A stretch of DNA of 44,898 bases from a virus, in the IMG/VR virus record IMGVR_UViG_3300008267_000095, positions 1-44,898 of that record; one strand, written 5' to 3'. Position 1 is the first letter of the stretch. Every line of letters starts with the position of its first letter. A program made the position numbers and the translations under genes. Shown one piece after another: positions 32,380 to 40,681 of the stretch. Below the pieces are notes generated by a model. It saw nothing but the letters and a program-made list of their open reading frames with translations, was not told the DNA's origin and searched no databases.

Positions 32380-33333
32380 TCAAACAGTGTGCTTGGAAAG
32401 AATGCCAACCACCGATTCCGGGCGATAGAGCTTCAGACCAAAGCGAGCATTCATAACATATTCGTCACGACGCAGGTCTTTGTTACGCTCGTACTCCACG
32501 TTCGGCATTTGCCGCCATGCACCTACGAACGGTGTAACATCGCCACCCATACCGAAGAACAGGTTAACAACCGTTGCAGCAGGAGAAGCCGTACCGCTGA
32601 TTGTTTCTGCACCTTGAGTCGGCAGGTAGTTGGAGACATACACGTCAAAGCCGTAGATGTTACGGATGAATGACATACCAGTAATATCGTTCACAAAACC
32701 GGTGTTGATAATACCTTCAAAGCGCGGATTGCTATCAGCAGCGACCAAGTTGGTCAGTGTGTTCAGCACATACTCTTGCGAAGGATCAACAACAGCTACA
32801 CGAGCACCAGTGACGTTAGCTTTGTCCAGAGCATATTTAGCTTTGGCAAAATCGCTAAGAGTCAGCGTGGTGTTGGTGTTGCCCGAAGCAACAAAACGGT
32901 GCGAAGCACTGTTAATGCTGTTCGGATCAGACAGCGTTTGGCTCTGAATGAGTTGGAAAATCGAGGTTTCCATGTTCTCTTCCAGCGCACGACGCATCTT
33001 GGGAACAAACGACGCAATCAGTTGATTGGCGTAATAGGCATCTTGCTTGGCCTTGTCGGTGATGTATGTCGCACTCTCGACATAACGATCAATGGTGAAG
33101 TTGAATTCACCAGTGTCAAGTGCATCATACACGACAGGGCTGTTTTCAGCCGTTTCACGCATCGGGATTTCACCAATCGACGGAATTGTGAATTGGTTAC
33201 CATCGGGAAAGCCACTCAGCCAACGAACATAATTCGTGCCCTGCAAACGATCCAGAAGAATCTCTTTAATCTGGTCACTCCACAGTTCCGAACGAACGAG
33301 GTTGGCATTTACGGCATCATAATTCATGCTCAT
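32380..33333 (-). CDS. Major capsid protein
   Basis: A 317-residue HK97-fold-type capsid protein judged from position and pattern: an N-terminal arm, 'FTIPSIGEIPMRETAENS', an E-loop-like region and a spine helix around 'VPKMRRALEENMETSIFQL' (about 110-128), and later strands including 'GFDVYVSNYLP'. It lies directly after the scaffold gene and before the decoration gene, and the start has GGAG in its leader. Codon use is richer in C and G than in neighbours, typical of a highly made protein. Confidence 0.88.
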   Translation of the reverse strand: MSMNYDAVNANLVRSELWSDQIKEILLDRLQGTNYVRWLSGFPDGNQFTIPSIGEIPMRETAENSPVVYDALDTGEFNFTIDRYVESATYITDKAKQDAYYANQLIASFVPKMRRALEENMETSIFQLIQSQTLSDPNSINSASHRFVASGNTNTTLTLSDFAKAKYALDKANVTGARVAVVDPSQEYVLNTLTNLVAADSNPRFEGIINTGFVNDITGMSFIRNIYGFDVYVSNYLPTQGAETISGTASPAATVVNLFFGMGGDVTPFVGAWRQMPNVEYERNKDLRRDEYVMNARFGLKLYRPESVVGILSKHTV

Positions 33334-33342
33334 AAAAACTCC

Positions 33343-34116
33343 TTATTTTTTGTAATAGAGGTTAGGATTTGTCCTAACCGCAGTGTCCATCTTCAATTGG
33401 AAATCTGTACTGTAATAGGATTTAGGGTTTGTACGGCGAATATTATCAAAATACTCTTTAGTGCCAAATTGTTGCACCCTACCACTAGGGTTGGCAGAAG
33501 AGTAGTTGACAGTGGTATTCACTGTTCCACCACTTCCCACTCCAGTGTTCTTAGGAACATCTCCAACGAACAATGAAATAAATTTATCAGGATCGACAGA
33601 AGCTAGTTCAGTGTACACTTTCTGCAGTTCAGGAGTGCTTGCAAACTCTGCAAACTTCTCTCCAGCTTTTTCGCCAAACACTTCTTTCATTTTGGCATCT
33701 GCTTTCAGCATATTACTGCGCCGTTGTTTCTGTGTCTCCAATCCGGTAACAGTAGCTTCAACCAACTTACTCAGTTCAGATACATCAACTCCCTTTGTGG
33801 GAGCAGGAGAGGGGTCGCTTTCCTGTGTAGTCTGCTGTTGATTCAACCGTTGCAAAACATCATCGACTGTTTTAGCTGCAGTGGCCTTCTCTTTCAAATC
33901 TCGGTTTTCAGCCTTGAGTTGTTCGATGAAGCCATCGGCATTGATATAACCCTTTGCCAAGTCATCATATGTTTTGTACTTCTTACCCTCACCTACAAGG
34001 GCGCTGACAATATCAGAGGTCTGAGTTGCAGGAGGTGTAGTTCCTGTCTGCCCGTCAGGGGTGGCAGATGTTTGGGGCTGGTCGCCCTGAAAAATTGTAG
34101 CTTGGTCAGCAGTCAT
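33343..34116 (-). CDS. Capsid assembly scaffolding protein
   Basis: A 257-residue acidic, Gln/Thr/Pro-rich protein with a disordered N-terminal 40 residues, a coiled-coil stretch 'FIEQLKAENRDLKEKATAAK' (about 63-82) and a basic C-terminal end, the normal layout of scaffolding proteins that bind capsid subunits by the C-terminus. It sits between portal and capsid genes and is the first gene after the bipartite promoter at 34136-34166, with GGAG 7-10 bases before its ATG. Confidence 0.85.
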   Translation of the reverse strand: MTADQATIFQGDQPQTSATPDGQTGTTPPATQTSDIVSALVGEGKKYKTYDDLAKGYINADGFIEQLKAENRDLKEKATAAKTVDDVLQRLNQQQTTQESDPSPAPTKGVDVSELSKLVEATVTGLETQKQRRSNMLKADAKMKEVFGEKAGEKFAEFASTPELQKVYTELASVDPDKFISLFVGDVPKNTGVGSGGTVNTTVNYSSANPSGRVQQFGTKEYFDNIRRTNPKSYYSTDFQLKMDTAVRTNPNLYYKK

Positions 34117-34135
34117 TAAATTACTCCAGTTATGT

Positions 34136-34166
34136 ATTAGTAGTAAAAAACAAGTAAAATGTCCAA
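34136..34166 (-). promoter_or_regulatory. Bipartite candidate late promoter for scaffold/capsid
   Basis: Reading the minus strand, TTGGACA is followed after 8 bp by GTTTTTTACTACTAAT. The same two blocks with the same spacing occur at 44556-44586, upstream of the first late gene. If TTGGAC is the -35 and TACTAA the -10 the spacer is 18 bp, which suits host or phage sigma. It begins 20 bases before the scaffold start. Confidence 0.75.
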
Positions 34167-34167
34167 T

Positions 34168-34425
34168 TTAAAACGGTGTTTTTGCTCCTTCAGGTAACAT
34201 ATCAATTACTTCTTGGTAAGCAGCCCTCTTACCTGCTTCAAAAGCTAGTAAAGCATAATGGTTAGGAATTGAAAAATCATCAGTTTTGGTCTTGAAAGTT
34301 GACTCCTTCATCTCCATTAAGGCTGTATGCAGAGGGGTAAGGCCATAACCCATCCCCTCCCACATCTTTTGCCACTCTTCTTTAGAGGTGTTTTTTTGTC
34401 GATTTTTACTCAACAACATATGCAT
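34168..34425 (-). CDS. Small hypothetical protein between portal and scaffold (85 aa)
   Basis: Begins at ATG 34425 directly after the portal stop and ends just before the bipartite promoter. The N-terminus is basic, and the middle reads 'KMWEGMGYGLTPLHTALMEM', then 'PNHYALLAFEAGKRAAYQEVIDML'. Genes at this place in related phages are usually unassigned. It may be an assembly factor. No family recognised. Confidence 0.65.
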   Translation of the reverse strand: MHMLLSKNRQKNTSKEEWQKMWEGMGYGLTPLHTALMEMKESTFKTKTDDFSIPNHYALLAFEAGKRAAYQEVIDMLPEGAKTPF

Positions 34426-36189
34426 TTACATGTTCTCCATATTGGGAGGGCCATCTACAGGTACTTGTTGCTCAACCTGCATATCCTCTTGTACTTGGTT
34501 GATAAGACGTTGAGTGTCTGCTTGTTCAAACACCATAGCATTATCTTTAACAATCTTGTAACTACTCCAACCAAGAGCATCTTCAAGTGCTTTAGCAACA
34601 GCTTTACCACTAAAGTGTGCAGCTACAGTGGGCATAGCCGCCACTGCTTGCATAGTGGTGTTCAATTCTTGAATGAATTTAGCTTGTTCAGCAAAATGAC
34701 GAGCACCCATCGGAAACAACACTCCTTTTCCTTTAAGATCGTCTTTAGTCACTTCAATGTAGATTTCTGCACCAAACTCAGGGTCAGTAGTGCGAATGCG
34801 TTCCAGTGCCCCAAAGTTACGAACACTTTCTTCCAGCATACTATTCAACAGGGGTTCAAGAATGTTCTTCTCAAACCAATACACCTTGCTTTGGAAAATA
34901 CGACCAGCAGCATTCTCAAGTTGTTGCACTTCGTATTTGGTTTTCTCTCCCGGTGTGCGAATACCCATAGCTTGTTTAGGAGCACCTGCCAACTCTTCCA
35001 TGCGATTCATCAGTTCATTAATCTGCATGTCAGCTTGCAAGGCAGTCGCATCAGGACGAAGGAATTCAACATCTCCCTCATCTCCACAGAAGATGTTAAT
35101 GCCGGGGGCAAACTCAAACTCTTCCACCGTAATGCCTTTAATCTTGGCTACAGGGTAGGCAATCTGGTCAAACACATCGGCCTTAAGGTTTTCAAGATGG
35201 TCGATTCGATATTGCATTCCCATCAACTGATCCAACGGGCCTTGTGCCCACAAGTTATCAGGGCGCAAACGCCAGCCACAATGGAAGAAGGGTTTATTGC
35301 CAAGCCAACTCTTATTAGGCCTGTTCCTAAGAACCCACTTCCTATCAATGATGGTAATGACAACATCTCGATGGTAGGTGTTAGATTCACGATCCCAAAC
35401 ATCACCCCAATACTCAATGATTTCTACAAGATCGGATTTGATGTATTCTTCCAAACTACCAAAACCATCTACAATGAGGCCATCGCGTTTCATCTCTTCA
35501 GGATTTTCACGATAGGAAGATCGCATTTCAAGAGCTTTATTAATCACTGCCTTATTATATCCAAGAGTGGGTTTTGTTTCCACATCATTCATCAAATCCC
35601 CCACACTTTTAAGCATACGACGGATAAATGGAGTGGTTTCAAAAGATGTAGACAACGGATTTATAACTACATCTAGAGGGTTTACACGGAAGGCTTTAGG
35701 GCCAGTGTAAAGATTAATAACATCACCAGTGTCTTGATCTTTCTTTGTTTCATTGACAAACTCATGGCCTACAAATACATTACCATAATCAATGTAGTCA
35801 TAAATAAGATTGCTTACCAACAACTGAAAGTTAGAAGCCTTCAACTTATTTTTCATGTAGTTGATGATTGCTGTGCGCTTCTTAGCAATGTCATCTGTCT
35901 TTTCTGTACTCTCCCAAATAAACCAATCCTCAGATGGAAATAGTGCAGCCATGTAGTTAGCATGCAAATTATCACGTATCTGAGTGAGCTTTGGAGTGAC
36001 AGTGGAGTTTTTCCAAGGGAGTTTCTTATTCTCGGTTTTACGAGTGTCTGTCGCAAACAAATACTCTCGCAACTCCTTCTTCTCATCTTTCCAATGTACA
36101 CGTGCAGTGTCCCATCGTACCCAATGGTCTGTAATGTAACCAGCTAAATATTCTGGTTCGTATTCACTCATTTGAATATTATCTTGCAT
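34426..36189 (-). CDS. Portal (head-tail connector) protein
   Basis: A 587-residue protein. The N-terminal part has 'EYEPEYLAGYITDHWVRWDTAR' and 'LPWKNSTVTPKLTQIRDNLHAN', and a long helical domain follows, ending with a barrel region rich in helix (about 480-560). Length and layout fit a T7-superfamily portal. It lies next to the large terminase gene, and twelve copies would form the DNA entry ring. A palindrome copy (35323-35334) is present. Confidence 0.87.
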   Translation of the reverse strand: MQDNIQMSEYEPEYLAGYITDHWVRWDTARVHWKDEKKELREYLFATDTRKTENKKLPWKNSTVTPKLTQIRDNLHANYMAALFPSEDWFIWESTEKTDDIAKKRTAIINYMKNKLKASNFQLLVSNLIYDYIDYGNVFVGHEFVNETKKDQDTGDVINLYTGPKAFRVNPLDVVINPLSTSFETTPFIRRMLKSVGDLMNDVETKPTLGYNKAVINKALEMRSSYRENPEEMKRDGLIVDGFGSLEEYIKSDLVEIIEYWGDVWDRESNTYHRDVVITIIDRKWVLRNRPNKSWLGNKPFFHCGWRLRPDNLWAQGPLDQLMGMQYRIDHLENLKADVFDQIAYPVAKIKGITVEEFEFAPGINIFCGDEGDVEFLRPDATALQADMQINELMNRMEELAGAPKQAMGIRTPGEKTKYEVQQLENAAGRIFQSKVYWFEKNILEPLLNSMLEESVRNFGALERIRTTDPEFGAEIYIEVTKDDLKGKGVLFPMGARHFAEQAKFIQELNTTMQAVAAMPTVAAHFSGKAVAKALEDALGWSSYKIVKDNAMVFEQADTQRLINQVQEDMQVEQQVPVDGPPNMENM

Positions 36190-36197
36190 TATCTCTC

Positions 36198-37739
36198 CTA
36201 ACTAGCTACGCCGCCGAAACGACTTGAATATACCACGTTGTCATTCTTTCTACGCCATGTCTTATGTGAAGCCATTGGTGGTTTTGCTATTTCCACCACA
36301 CTTGCTAAAGCATCTTTAACGTCATCATGTTCAGGGTTGGACATTAACAACTCCTCCTCTAACACTTGACAGTTACCACCTTTATAATGCCACATTAATC
36401 TATTAGAATAACGTGGTTCTAATATGGCACTAATACGTTCTTGCTTTTTCATATTACGTGGAGGATGATATTCCTCAATAGTAAATAGAATGTTTTGAGT
36501 TCTCATAAAATCCTTAAACTGAGATACAATCATTCCTTGTGCTTGCACAACTTCTGCACGTAATTTTCTAAACTTCCATTTCTTATAAGATGCAGCAACC
36601 TTTTCGTACATTACACTTATTTTATTTGTTTTAAATCTATCAATATCTAATAAGTAGATGTAATTATCTTCATCTATTCCAATAATAACTAATGCAGTGT
36701 AGTCACTATTAGCATTCATTGTAAATGCAAAGTCTATAGCTGCATAGACATTTAACATCTTATCGCCAATGTACCAAACACCACTTACATTCTCAATCTT
36801 CTCCCGATCATACCATTGGAAGTTGTCTTTACTCATATATTGAGTTTCAACAGCATTGGGATTGTTATAATATTGGGCATAAAACTGCGTAATGTCCAAA
36901 TATTTGGCCTTCTTTCTAGCCAATTCCCTCTCATCAAAGCCAAAAGTTTTACCATCTTTACGACGCTGTTTAGGCCATAAAAACTCACCGTTAGTCTCTA
37001 CTTGACGTTCAAACACTTCGTACACATGCAACTCAACATCTTCATCCTTCTCTTCCTCAAAGAAGGTTTCAGTCATTTCCATCAAGTCGCAATATAAATC
37101 TTTAGGATGGTAACGTGTACCCACTACCCACTCTTTAGCCCCTGTAGTTTGAATGGAAGAGAGTTGTGAATAGGTTGCCCTAACCAACTCCCTACCAGTC
37201 TCTGTATAGGCATTAGAAGGCACTACAACGTCATCCATCACTGCTACGTTACAATGTAGACCAGTCATGTTAGCTGTGAGGCCACAGGCCTTTACAGTGG
37301 CATCTCGCACACCTTCTAGCTTACGTTTAGGATGGTCAACACTTATCTCATCCACTGCCCATCGTTCACGCTTGTTTTCATTCTCATACACCATCTCAGG
37401 CCAGTAGTATCTATAAATATCACTAGTAAAAATGTCTTTAATACTCTTCAACTGCTTCTCTGCCAAGTCTGCTGTAGCACTTACATACAGGACAGTGATT
37501 TCAGGGTATTTAGTAATGTGTTGAGCTACCCTGTATGCAATTAGTGCGCTCTTTTGGTGATCCCTCGGAAGTAGTACCAGTTGGTTATCTTTGGCATCTT
37601 GTCGTTGCCACCAAGCACATAACTCTTCATGTACAGCACCCAAAATACGGTGCGGAGCAACGAGTTTAATGAATGTGTACAAGTCATCTTCAGCAGCCTT
37701 TCGTATTAGAGCCTTGTCCGACTCTGTTAATTTAGCCAT
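36198..37739 (-). CDS. terL: Terminase large subunit
   Basis: A 513-residue DNA-packaging motor. The ATPase half has a Walker A-like LLPRDHQKSALIAYR (about 56-70), a Walker B VAVMDDVV (about 166-173) and a coupling 'VSATADLAEKQL' (about 90-101). The nuclease half has the acidic residues of YAAIDFAFT (about 334-342), 'RAEVVQAQG' (about 399-407) and HDDVKDALAS (about 480-489), matching an RNase H-like headful or unit-length nuclease. It overlaps the upstream HNH gene stop by one base. Confidence 0.93.
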   Translation of the reverse strand: MAKLTESDKALIRKAAEDDLYTFIKLVAPHRILGAVHEELCAWWQRQDAKDNQLVLLPRDHQKSALIAYRVAQHITKYPEITVLYVSATADLAEKQLKSIKDIFTSDIYRYYWPEMVYENENKRERWAVDEISVDHPKRKLEGVRDATVKACGLTANMTGLHCNVAVMDDVVVPSNAYTETGRELVRATYSQLSSIQTTGAKEWVVGTRYHPKDLYCDLMEMTETFFEEEKDEDVELHVYEVFERQVETNGEFLWPKQRRKDGKTFGFDERELARKKAKYLDITQFYAQYYNNPNAVETQYMSKDNFQWYDREKIENVSGVWYIGDKMLNVYAAIDFAFTMNANSDYTALVIIGIDEDNYIYLLDIDRFKTNKISVMYEKVAASYKKWKFRKLRAEVVQAQGMIVSQFKDFMRTQNILFTIEEYHPPRNMKKQERISAILEPRYSNRLMWHYKGGNCQVLEEELLMSNPEHDDVKDALASVVEIAKPPMASHKTWRRKNDNVVYSSRFGGVAS

Positions 37740-38008
37740 TAAGCCATCCTTGCACTTTTTGTACGTTTAAAACTTCTATTGGCACTCTTACTCTGCACTC
37801 GCAAATTAGACCGCTTATTACCACCACCTTTAGCAATGGGTGTTTTATGGTCTACATCTTTACCATCATGCTTTTCTACTCTACCCTCTTTCATCAATTC
37901 ACGACGAGCAGCATTACGCATAGCACGTGATTTTTTTTCTTTCCTACTAGATTGAGAGGTTTCATATTCCTCTTTATAATCTCGTTTATAATTTTTAGAT
38001 GAAGGCAT
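37739..38008 (-). CDS. Small HNH nuclease next to terminase
   Basis: An 89-residue, very basic protein with the core 'DGKDVDHKTPIAKGGGNKRS' followed by NLRVQSKSANRS, a short HNH motif with the catalytic Asp-His. HNH proteins beside terminase genes are needed for DNA packaging in several phages, for example HK97. It lies between the probable small terminase and TerL genes and overlaps both, which supports a packaging role. Confidence 0.8.
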   Translation of the reverse strand: MPSSKNYKRDYKEEYETSQSSRKEKKSRAMRNAARRELMKEGRVEKHDGKDVDHKTPIAKGGGNKRSNLRVQSKSANRSFKRTKSARMA

Positions 38009-38493
38009 TACTTTACTCCGTTAATCACTGATAGGCCAAGACGCTCCATATCCTCGCTTATTCGCTCAGAAATTTTACTTTGCTTTTCTTCGGAAATTTC
38101 CTTTGCTTTTTTGCCTTTTCCGTAGAATTGCCCTTCACTAATATATTTAGCTGCTGCAGTGCCGTTAGGAGTTGTAGATAGTTTTTCAAGTTTTCTAAAT
38201 GCTGCACTCTTAAGTTTGATAGACACCTCTTCAGCCCACTCATCCATTATTGGTTTAATCTTTGGATGGTTGCGGATGAGGGAGTAGTGTTCCCAATTCC
38301 CAATAAGGCACATGGCTGTTTCATATTCTGTGGGGTCTGCAATGTCAACGTATATCTGTTTCCAATCTTTACGTAAACTCCATAGGGGAGTGTAGTCCCC
38401 TCTAGAGAATTCGGAAAACAGAGATAGCACAACTCTTCGTCCATAGGAGTCAACAACCTTATCCTTTATTGTGGAATAGTCAAACTGCTTCAC
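38008..38493 (-). CDS. Probable terminase small subunit (GTG start)
   Basis: Starts at GTG 38493 in a GTGA overlap with the upstream small gene. The 161-residue protein is helical: an N-terminal half with '[16 protein letters not shown]' that could hold a helix-turn-helix, and a C-terminal half with basic residues '[20 protein letters not shown]'. Position one gene before TerL is the usual place for the small terminase that recognises phage DNA. Assignment is from context and composition, not from a unique motif. Confidence 0.6.
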   Translation of the reverse strand: MKQFDYSTIKDKVVDSYGRRVVLSLFSEFSRGDYTPLWSLRKDWKQIYVDIADPTEYETAMCLIGNWEHYSLIRNHPKIKPIMDEWAEEVSIKLKSAAFRKLEKLSTTPNGTAAAKYISEGQFYGKGKKAKEISEEKQSKISERISEDMERLGLSVINGVK

Positions 38494-38636
38494 TTCTTTT
38501 TCTTCTTTTTAGTTTTACCTGCAGCACTAAGAGCAATGGCTACAGCTTGTTTATTGGACATTTGCGGATGCTTTTTCATTTCCATCCGAATGTTTGCACT
38601 GATTGTCTTTTGACTACTCCCCTTCTTTAGTGGCAT
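38490..38636 (-). CDS. Small basic conserved protein (48 aa)
   Basis: The frame begins at ATG 38636, inside the end of the upstream gene, and ends at TGA overlapping the GTG of the small terminase. The product starts [20 protein letters not shown] and continues [14 protein letters not shown] with a C-terminal Lys run. This is a widespread short phage family that I recall being listed as DUF6496, function unknown. The tight coupling on both sides and the family pattern make it a firm gene despite its size. Confidence 0.85.
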   Translation of the reverse strand: MPLKKGSSQKTISANIRMEMKKHPQMSNKQAVAIALSAAGKTKKKKKK

Positions 38637-38883
38637 TGTCTACCCTTTCTGTTATCTCTTCTACTTCACGTATCATCCCTCGCGGAATCTGAAACCTACG
38701 ACCAACAGTACCATCTTCAATAACACTGCTAGTGAGGATGATTCCTTCAGGCCCGTCATACAACACCACCCCAATAGTAAACACCATACAAGGTGTGTAT
38801 TCAAAAGTGTCATTGTCGTGTACCACCCAAACATCTGCATCTACATCACAAGCATCTTCCCACTTAACAATGACTAGTTTCAT
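38614..38883 (-). CDS. Hypothetical protein (89 aa)
   Basis: An acidic protein with beta-like segments '[20 protein letters not shown]', '[20 protein letters not shown]' and a C-terminal acidic helix. It could be a small single-domain beta barrel. It begins at the stop of the M15 endolysin gene and overlaps the next gene by 23 bases. No named family recognised. Confidence 0.7.
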   Translation of the reverse strand: MKLVIVKWEDACDVDADVWVVHDNDTFEYTPCMVFTIGVVLYDGPEGIILTSSVIEDGTVGRRFQIPRGMIREVEEITERVDNATKEGE

Positions 38884-39317
38884 TAGTAGTTCCTTGTTCC
38901 AAGTTTGTCGATAATTAGTGCCTTGTTCCTAGGAACATCTGTTTCAGTGTTAGGCACACTGATATGCACCCAAGAATCAAACTCTAAAATGATTTGATCG
39001 TATGGAAGTTTGGCAAGGATACATGTGCCGATAACTTGTTTAGGAGTCATTCCCGGCACACGAATGTCTGCTGCACAACCAATACGATGTTGACTAGTAT
39101 CTTTACTGCCCACTGCATCATTCACTTGTTTATTACGAAAACCAGAATTTATCATTACTGGCTTACCACCAAGTGCTTCTTTAACTTTCTCAAGTAGGCC
39201 AGCCAATCGACGTAGATTTGCCACCTCCTTATCTGATGGAGTGTTATTCCACCCATTACGAACACCAACATCTGAGTGTGTCAACTCTTCTAAAGTGAAG
39301 TGTGGAGAGAGATTCAT
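38883..39317 (-). CDS. M15-family peptidase endolysin
   Basis: A 144-residue peptidase of the M15A/VanY-like group, which cuts peptide cross-links in peptidoglycan. Zinc ligands are visible: His77 in SQHRIG, Asp84 in AADI and His118 in WVHIS, with SGFRNKQVN (58-66) before them. No signal peptide is present, so release would depend on a holin. It lies among two holin-like genes, so it is the lysis enzyme. Confidence 0.9.
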   Translation of the reverse strand: MNLSPHFTLEELTHSDVGVRNGWNNTPSDKEVANLRRLAGLLEKVKEALGGKPVMINSGFRNKQVNDAVGSKDTSQHRIGCAADIRVPGMTPKQVIGTCILAKLPYDQIILEFDSWVHISVPNTETDVPRNKALIIDKLGTRNY

Positions 39318-39706
39318 TTCTTCATCCCCATAACTTTTTCAAGAGTGCGACCACCAAAATAGAACGACATAATAAGCATACCCCATTGTCCAAGGAGTTC
39401 TACGTAGTTGTTATTTACTTCAACATCCCATGCAGACATAAGTCCAAACACTGTGTAAGTGATTAGGATGAATACCAATGTAAGAGGGCGAATGTTTTTG
39501 GACAACCATGAATCAGAACCCATATCAGCTTTAAGTCTGTCGGTTAGTTCATGCTGTTCAGAAACATCCGCATTAAGTTGTGCAAGCTCCCCGGTCTGTT
39601 GCATCTCGAGGAGTTTAAGTTTAGCAGCCTCTGCTTGTGCAGGGTCTGGAAAAAACTTATCTACTAATTTACTACCAATGTCTAATATTGCTGTCAATGG
39701 AAACAT
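39314..39706 (-). CDS. Holin of the 3TM / gene-transfer-release type
   Basis: A 130-residue protein with an N-terminal amphipathic region 'FPLTAILDIGSKLVDKFFPD', a charged helical part ending in DMGSDSWLSKNIRPL, and then two membrane spans (about 72-90 and 104-121). The sequence SWLSKNIRPLTL with a following span is characteristic of the HOL_3TM family (PF11351). It overlaps the endolysin start by ATGA and would release the M15 enzyme. Confidence 0.85.
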   Translation of the reverse strand: MFPLTAILDIGSKLVDKFFPDPAQAEAAKLKLLEMQQTGELAQLNADVSEQHELTDRLKADMGSDSWLSKNIRPLTLVFILITYTVFGLMSAWDVEVNNNYVELLGQWGMLIMSFYFGGRTLEKVMGMKK

Positions 39707-39708
39707 AA

Positions 39709-40242
39709 CTACCTCATGTAATAGATGCTAGTGAATACTAATATCATTCCAATGCCTACCACTGTAAACACTCCTACAACGGTAAATAAATCTTCACGTT
39801 CTTTCTTTTTACGTTCTGCAATGTCTTTAGCAAGACGAGCTTTGCGAAGTTTCTCTCTAGCCTCTTGATCTTGTTCACCAGCTATTCTATTTCTCTCAGC
39901 GCAGAGTTCTTCATACAATTCCATCTCACCCTGCATCATAAACATATCTTTTAGCTCTCGCTCAAACTCTCGCATTTGTTTACGATGCATAACCAGTGTA
40001 AACGCTTGTGAGAGAGCACTTTCATGCACTGCTGCTTCTTTAGGGTCAGTAGGTTTTGGTAGAGCTTTAGCAATTTCTGCTTCTTTAGCAGCTTTCTCTA
40101 TCTGTCCCTGTGCTTTAAAAAACTTACTTAAATCATCGTAACAATCTTTAATTTGATGGCCTACACCAATAGCCTCTTTGACAAAAGCTACACTGGTTTT
40201 TGCAACAGCAAAAGCTGCACCAATTGTTACGGGATCAATCAT
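39709..40242 (-). CDS. Coiled-coil protein with C-terminal membrane anchor
   Basis: A 177-residue protein with a central charged coiled coil (about 55-150, rich in Lys, Glu and Ala) and a single C-terminal hydrophobic span 'FTVVGVFTVVGIGMILVF' (about 153-170). It lies within the lysis block. It could be a spanin-like or envelope-tethered lysis regulator, though the tail anchor is at the opposite end to usual i-spanins. No family recognised. Confidence 0.7.
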   Translation of the reverse strand: MIDPVTIGAAFAVAKTSVAFVKEAIGVGHQIKDCYDDLSKFFKAQGQIEKAAKEAEIAKALPKPTDPKEAAVHESALSQAFTLVMHRKQMREFERELKDMFMMQGEMELYEELCAERNRIAGEQDQEAREKLRKARLAKDIAERKKKEREDLFTVVGVFTVVGIGMILVFTSIYYMR

Positions 40243-40514
40243 TTCTTTTTTTTATTCCTATTAGCAAACGCCCTAGCTTCTGCCTTATTAGAAAACCCCC
40301 ATGCTTCTAGAGCTTTCTTAAGACGAGTGGGTCTACCCTTCTCATCTTTTAACGGGCCATCCATACCGGCAAATCTAGCGGCAAATGACACTCTACGTGG
40401 ATTTGTACCAGACTTAACAGGAGCTTTTAGATTACTACCCTCTTTGCGTTTGTAATACTCTCGTCCTGCTTTATTAAGTCCACCATTAGGATTTTGATAT
40501 TTTTTAGCTGGCAT
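40239..40514 (-). CDS. Small basic conserved protein (91 aa)
   Basis: The sequence pattern 'GGLNKAGREYYKRKEGSNLK', APVKSG, 'RVSFAARFAGMDGPLKDEKG' and RPTRLKKALEAWGF matches a small, very basic phage family that I recall as DUF6321. Function unknown; the charge suggests nucleic-acid or virion binding. It overlaps the holin-like gene by TAATG and the following gene by ATGA. Confidence 0.8.
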   Translation of the reverse strand: MPAKKYQNPNGGLNKAGREYYKRKEGSNLKAPVKSGTNPRRVSFAARFAGMDGPLKDEKGRPTRLKKALEAWGFSNKAEARAFANRNKKKK

Positions 40515-40681
40515 TATTTTAACATCTCACTAATAGATTTACCTTTTACCATTTCTACAATACGCATGATTGTCCACACTAACGAGGCCAACGCAGCAAC
40601 TTGAGGAAGCCACCCTGCTACAGTACCAAAGGCAGTACCTACAGCAGCCCAATCTATCCAGTGTTTAGCACTCTCACTCAT
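40514..40681 (-). CDS. Holin-like class II small membrane protein (55 aa)
   Basis: Runs from ATG 40681 to TAA 40516-40514. The product has 'HWIDWAAVGTAFGTVAGWLP' and 'VAALASLVWTIMRIVEM', two short hydrophobic stretches split by Trp-Leu-Pro, and then a basic end. This layout is typical of a small holin-like protein found in many podoviruses. It starts in an ATGA overlap with the fibre-chaperone-like gene. Together with the 3TM protein it gives the lysis block two candidate holins. Confidence 0.75.
   Translation of the reverse strand: MSESAKHWIDWAAVGTAFGTVAGWLPQVAALASLVWTIMRIVEMVKGKSISEMLK

Larger units (their letters stand above)
286..38936. repeat. Dispersed 12-bp palindrome GTTCTTAAGAAC (37 copies)
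   Basis: Copies within two mismatches start at 286, 656, 1166, 1292, 1886, 2548, 2725, 3348, 4038, 4688, 6175, 6647, 7738, 8590, 8967, 9660, 10867, 11929, 13243, 13665, 14060, 16048, 16914, 18252, 19436, 19974, 22315, 22816, 24118, 25282, 26525, 26911, 30110, 31106, 33547, 35323 and 38925. Six are exact (286, 6175, 7738, 10867, 13665, 19436), seven read GTTCTTAAGAGC and five read GTTCCTAAGAAC. Flanks are often AT on the left and AT on the right. Two variants, GCTCTTAAGAGC and GTTCCTAGGAAC, keep the symmetry by paired changes. Nearly all lie inside genes. Found by eye, so the list may miss some. Confidence 0.9.

Noticed and set aside
34327-35676. Long plus-strand open frame (449 codons) opposite the portal gene
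   Set aside because: It is the antisense shadow of the well-supported portal gene; no ribosome site and an implausible Phe/His/Ser-rich composition.
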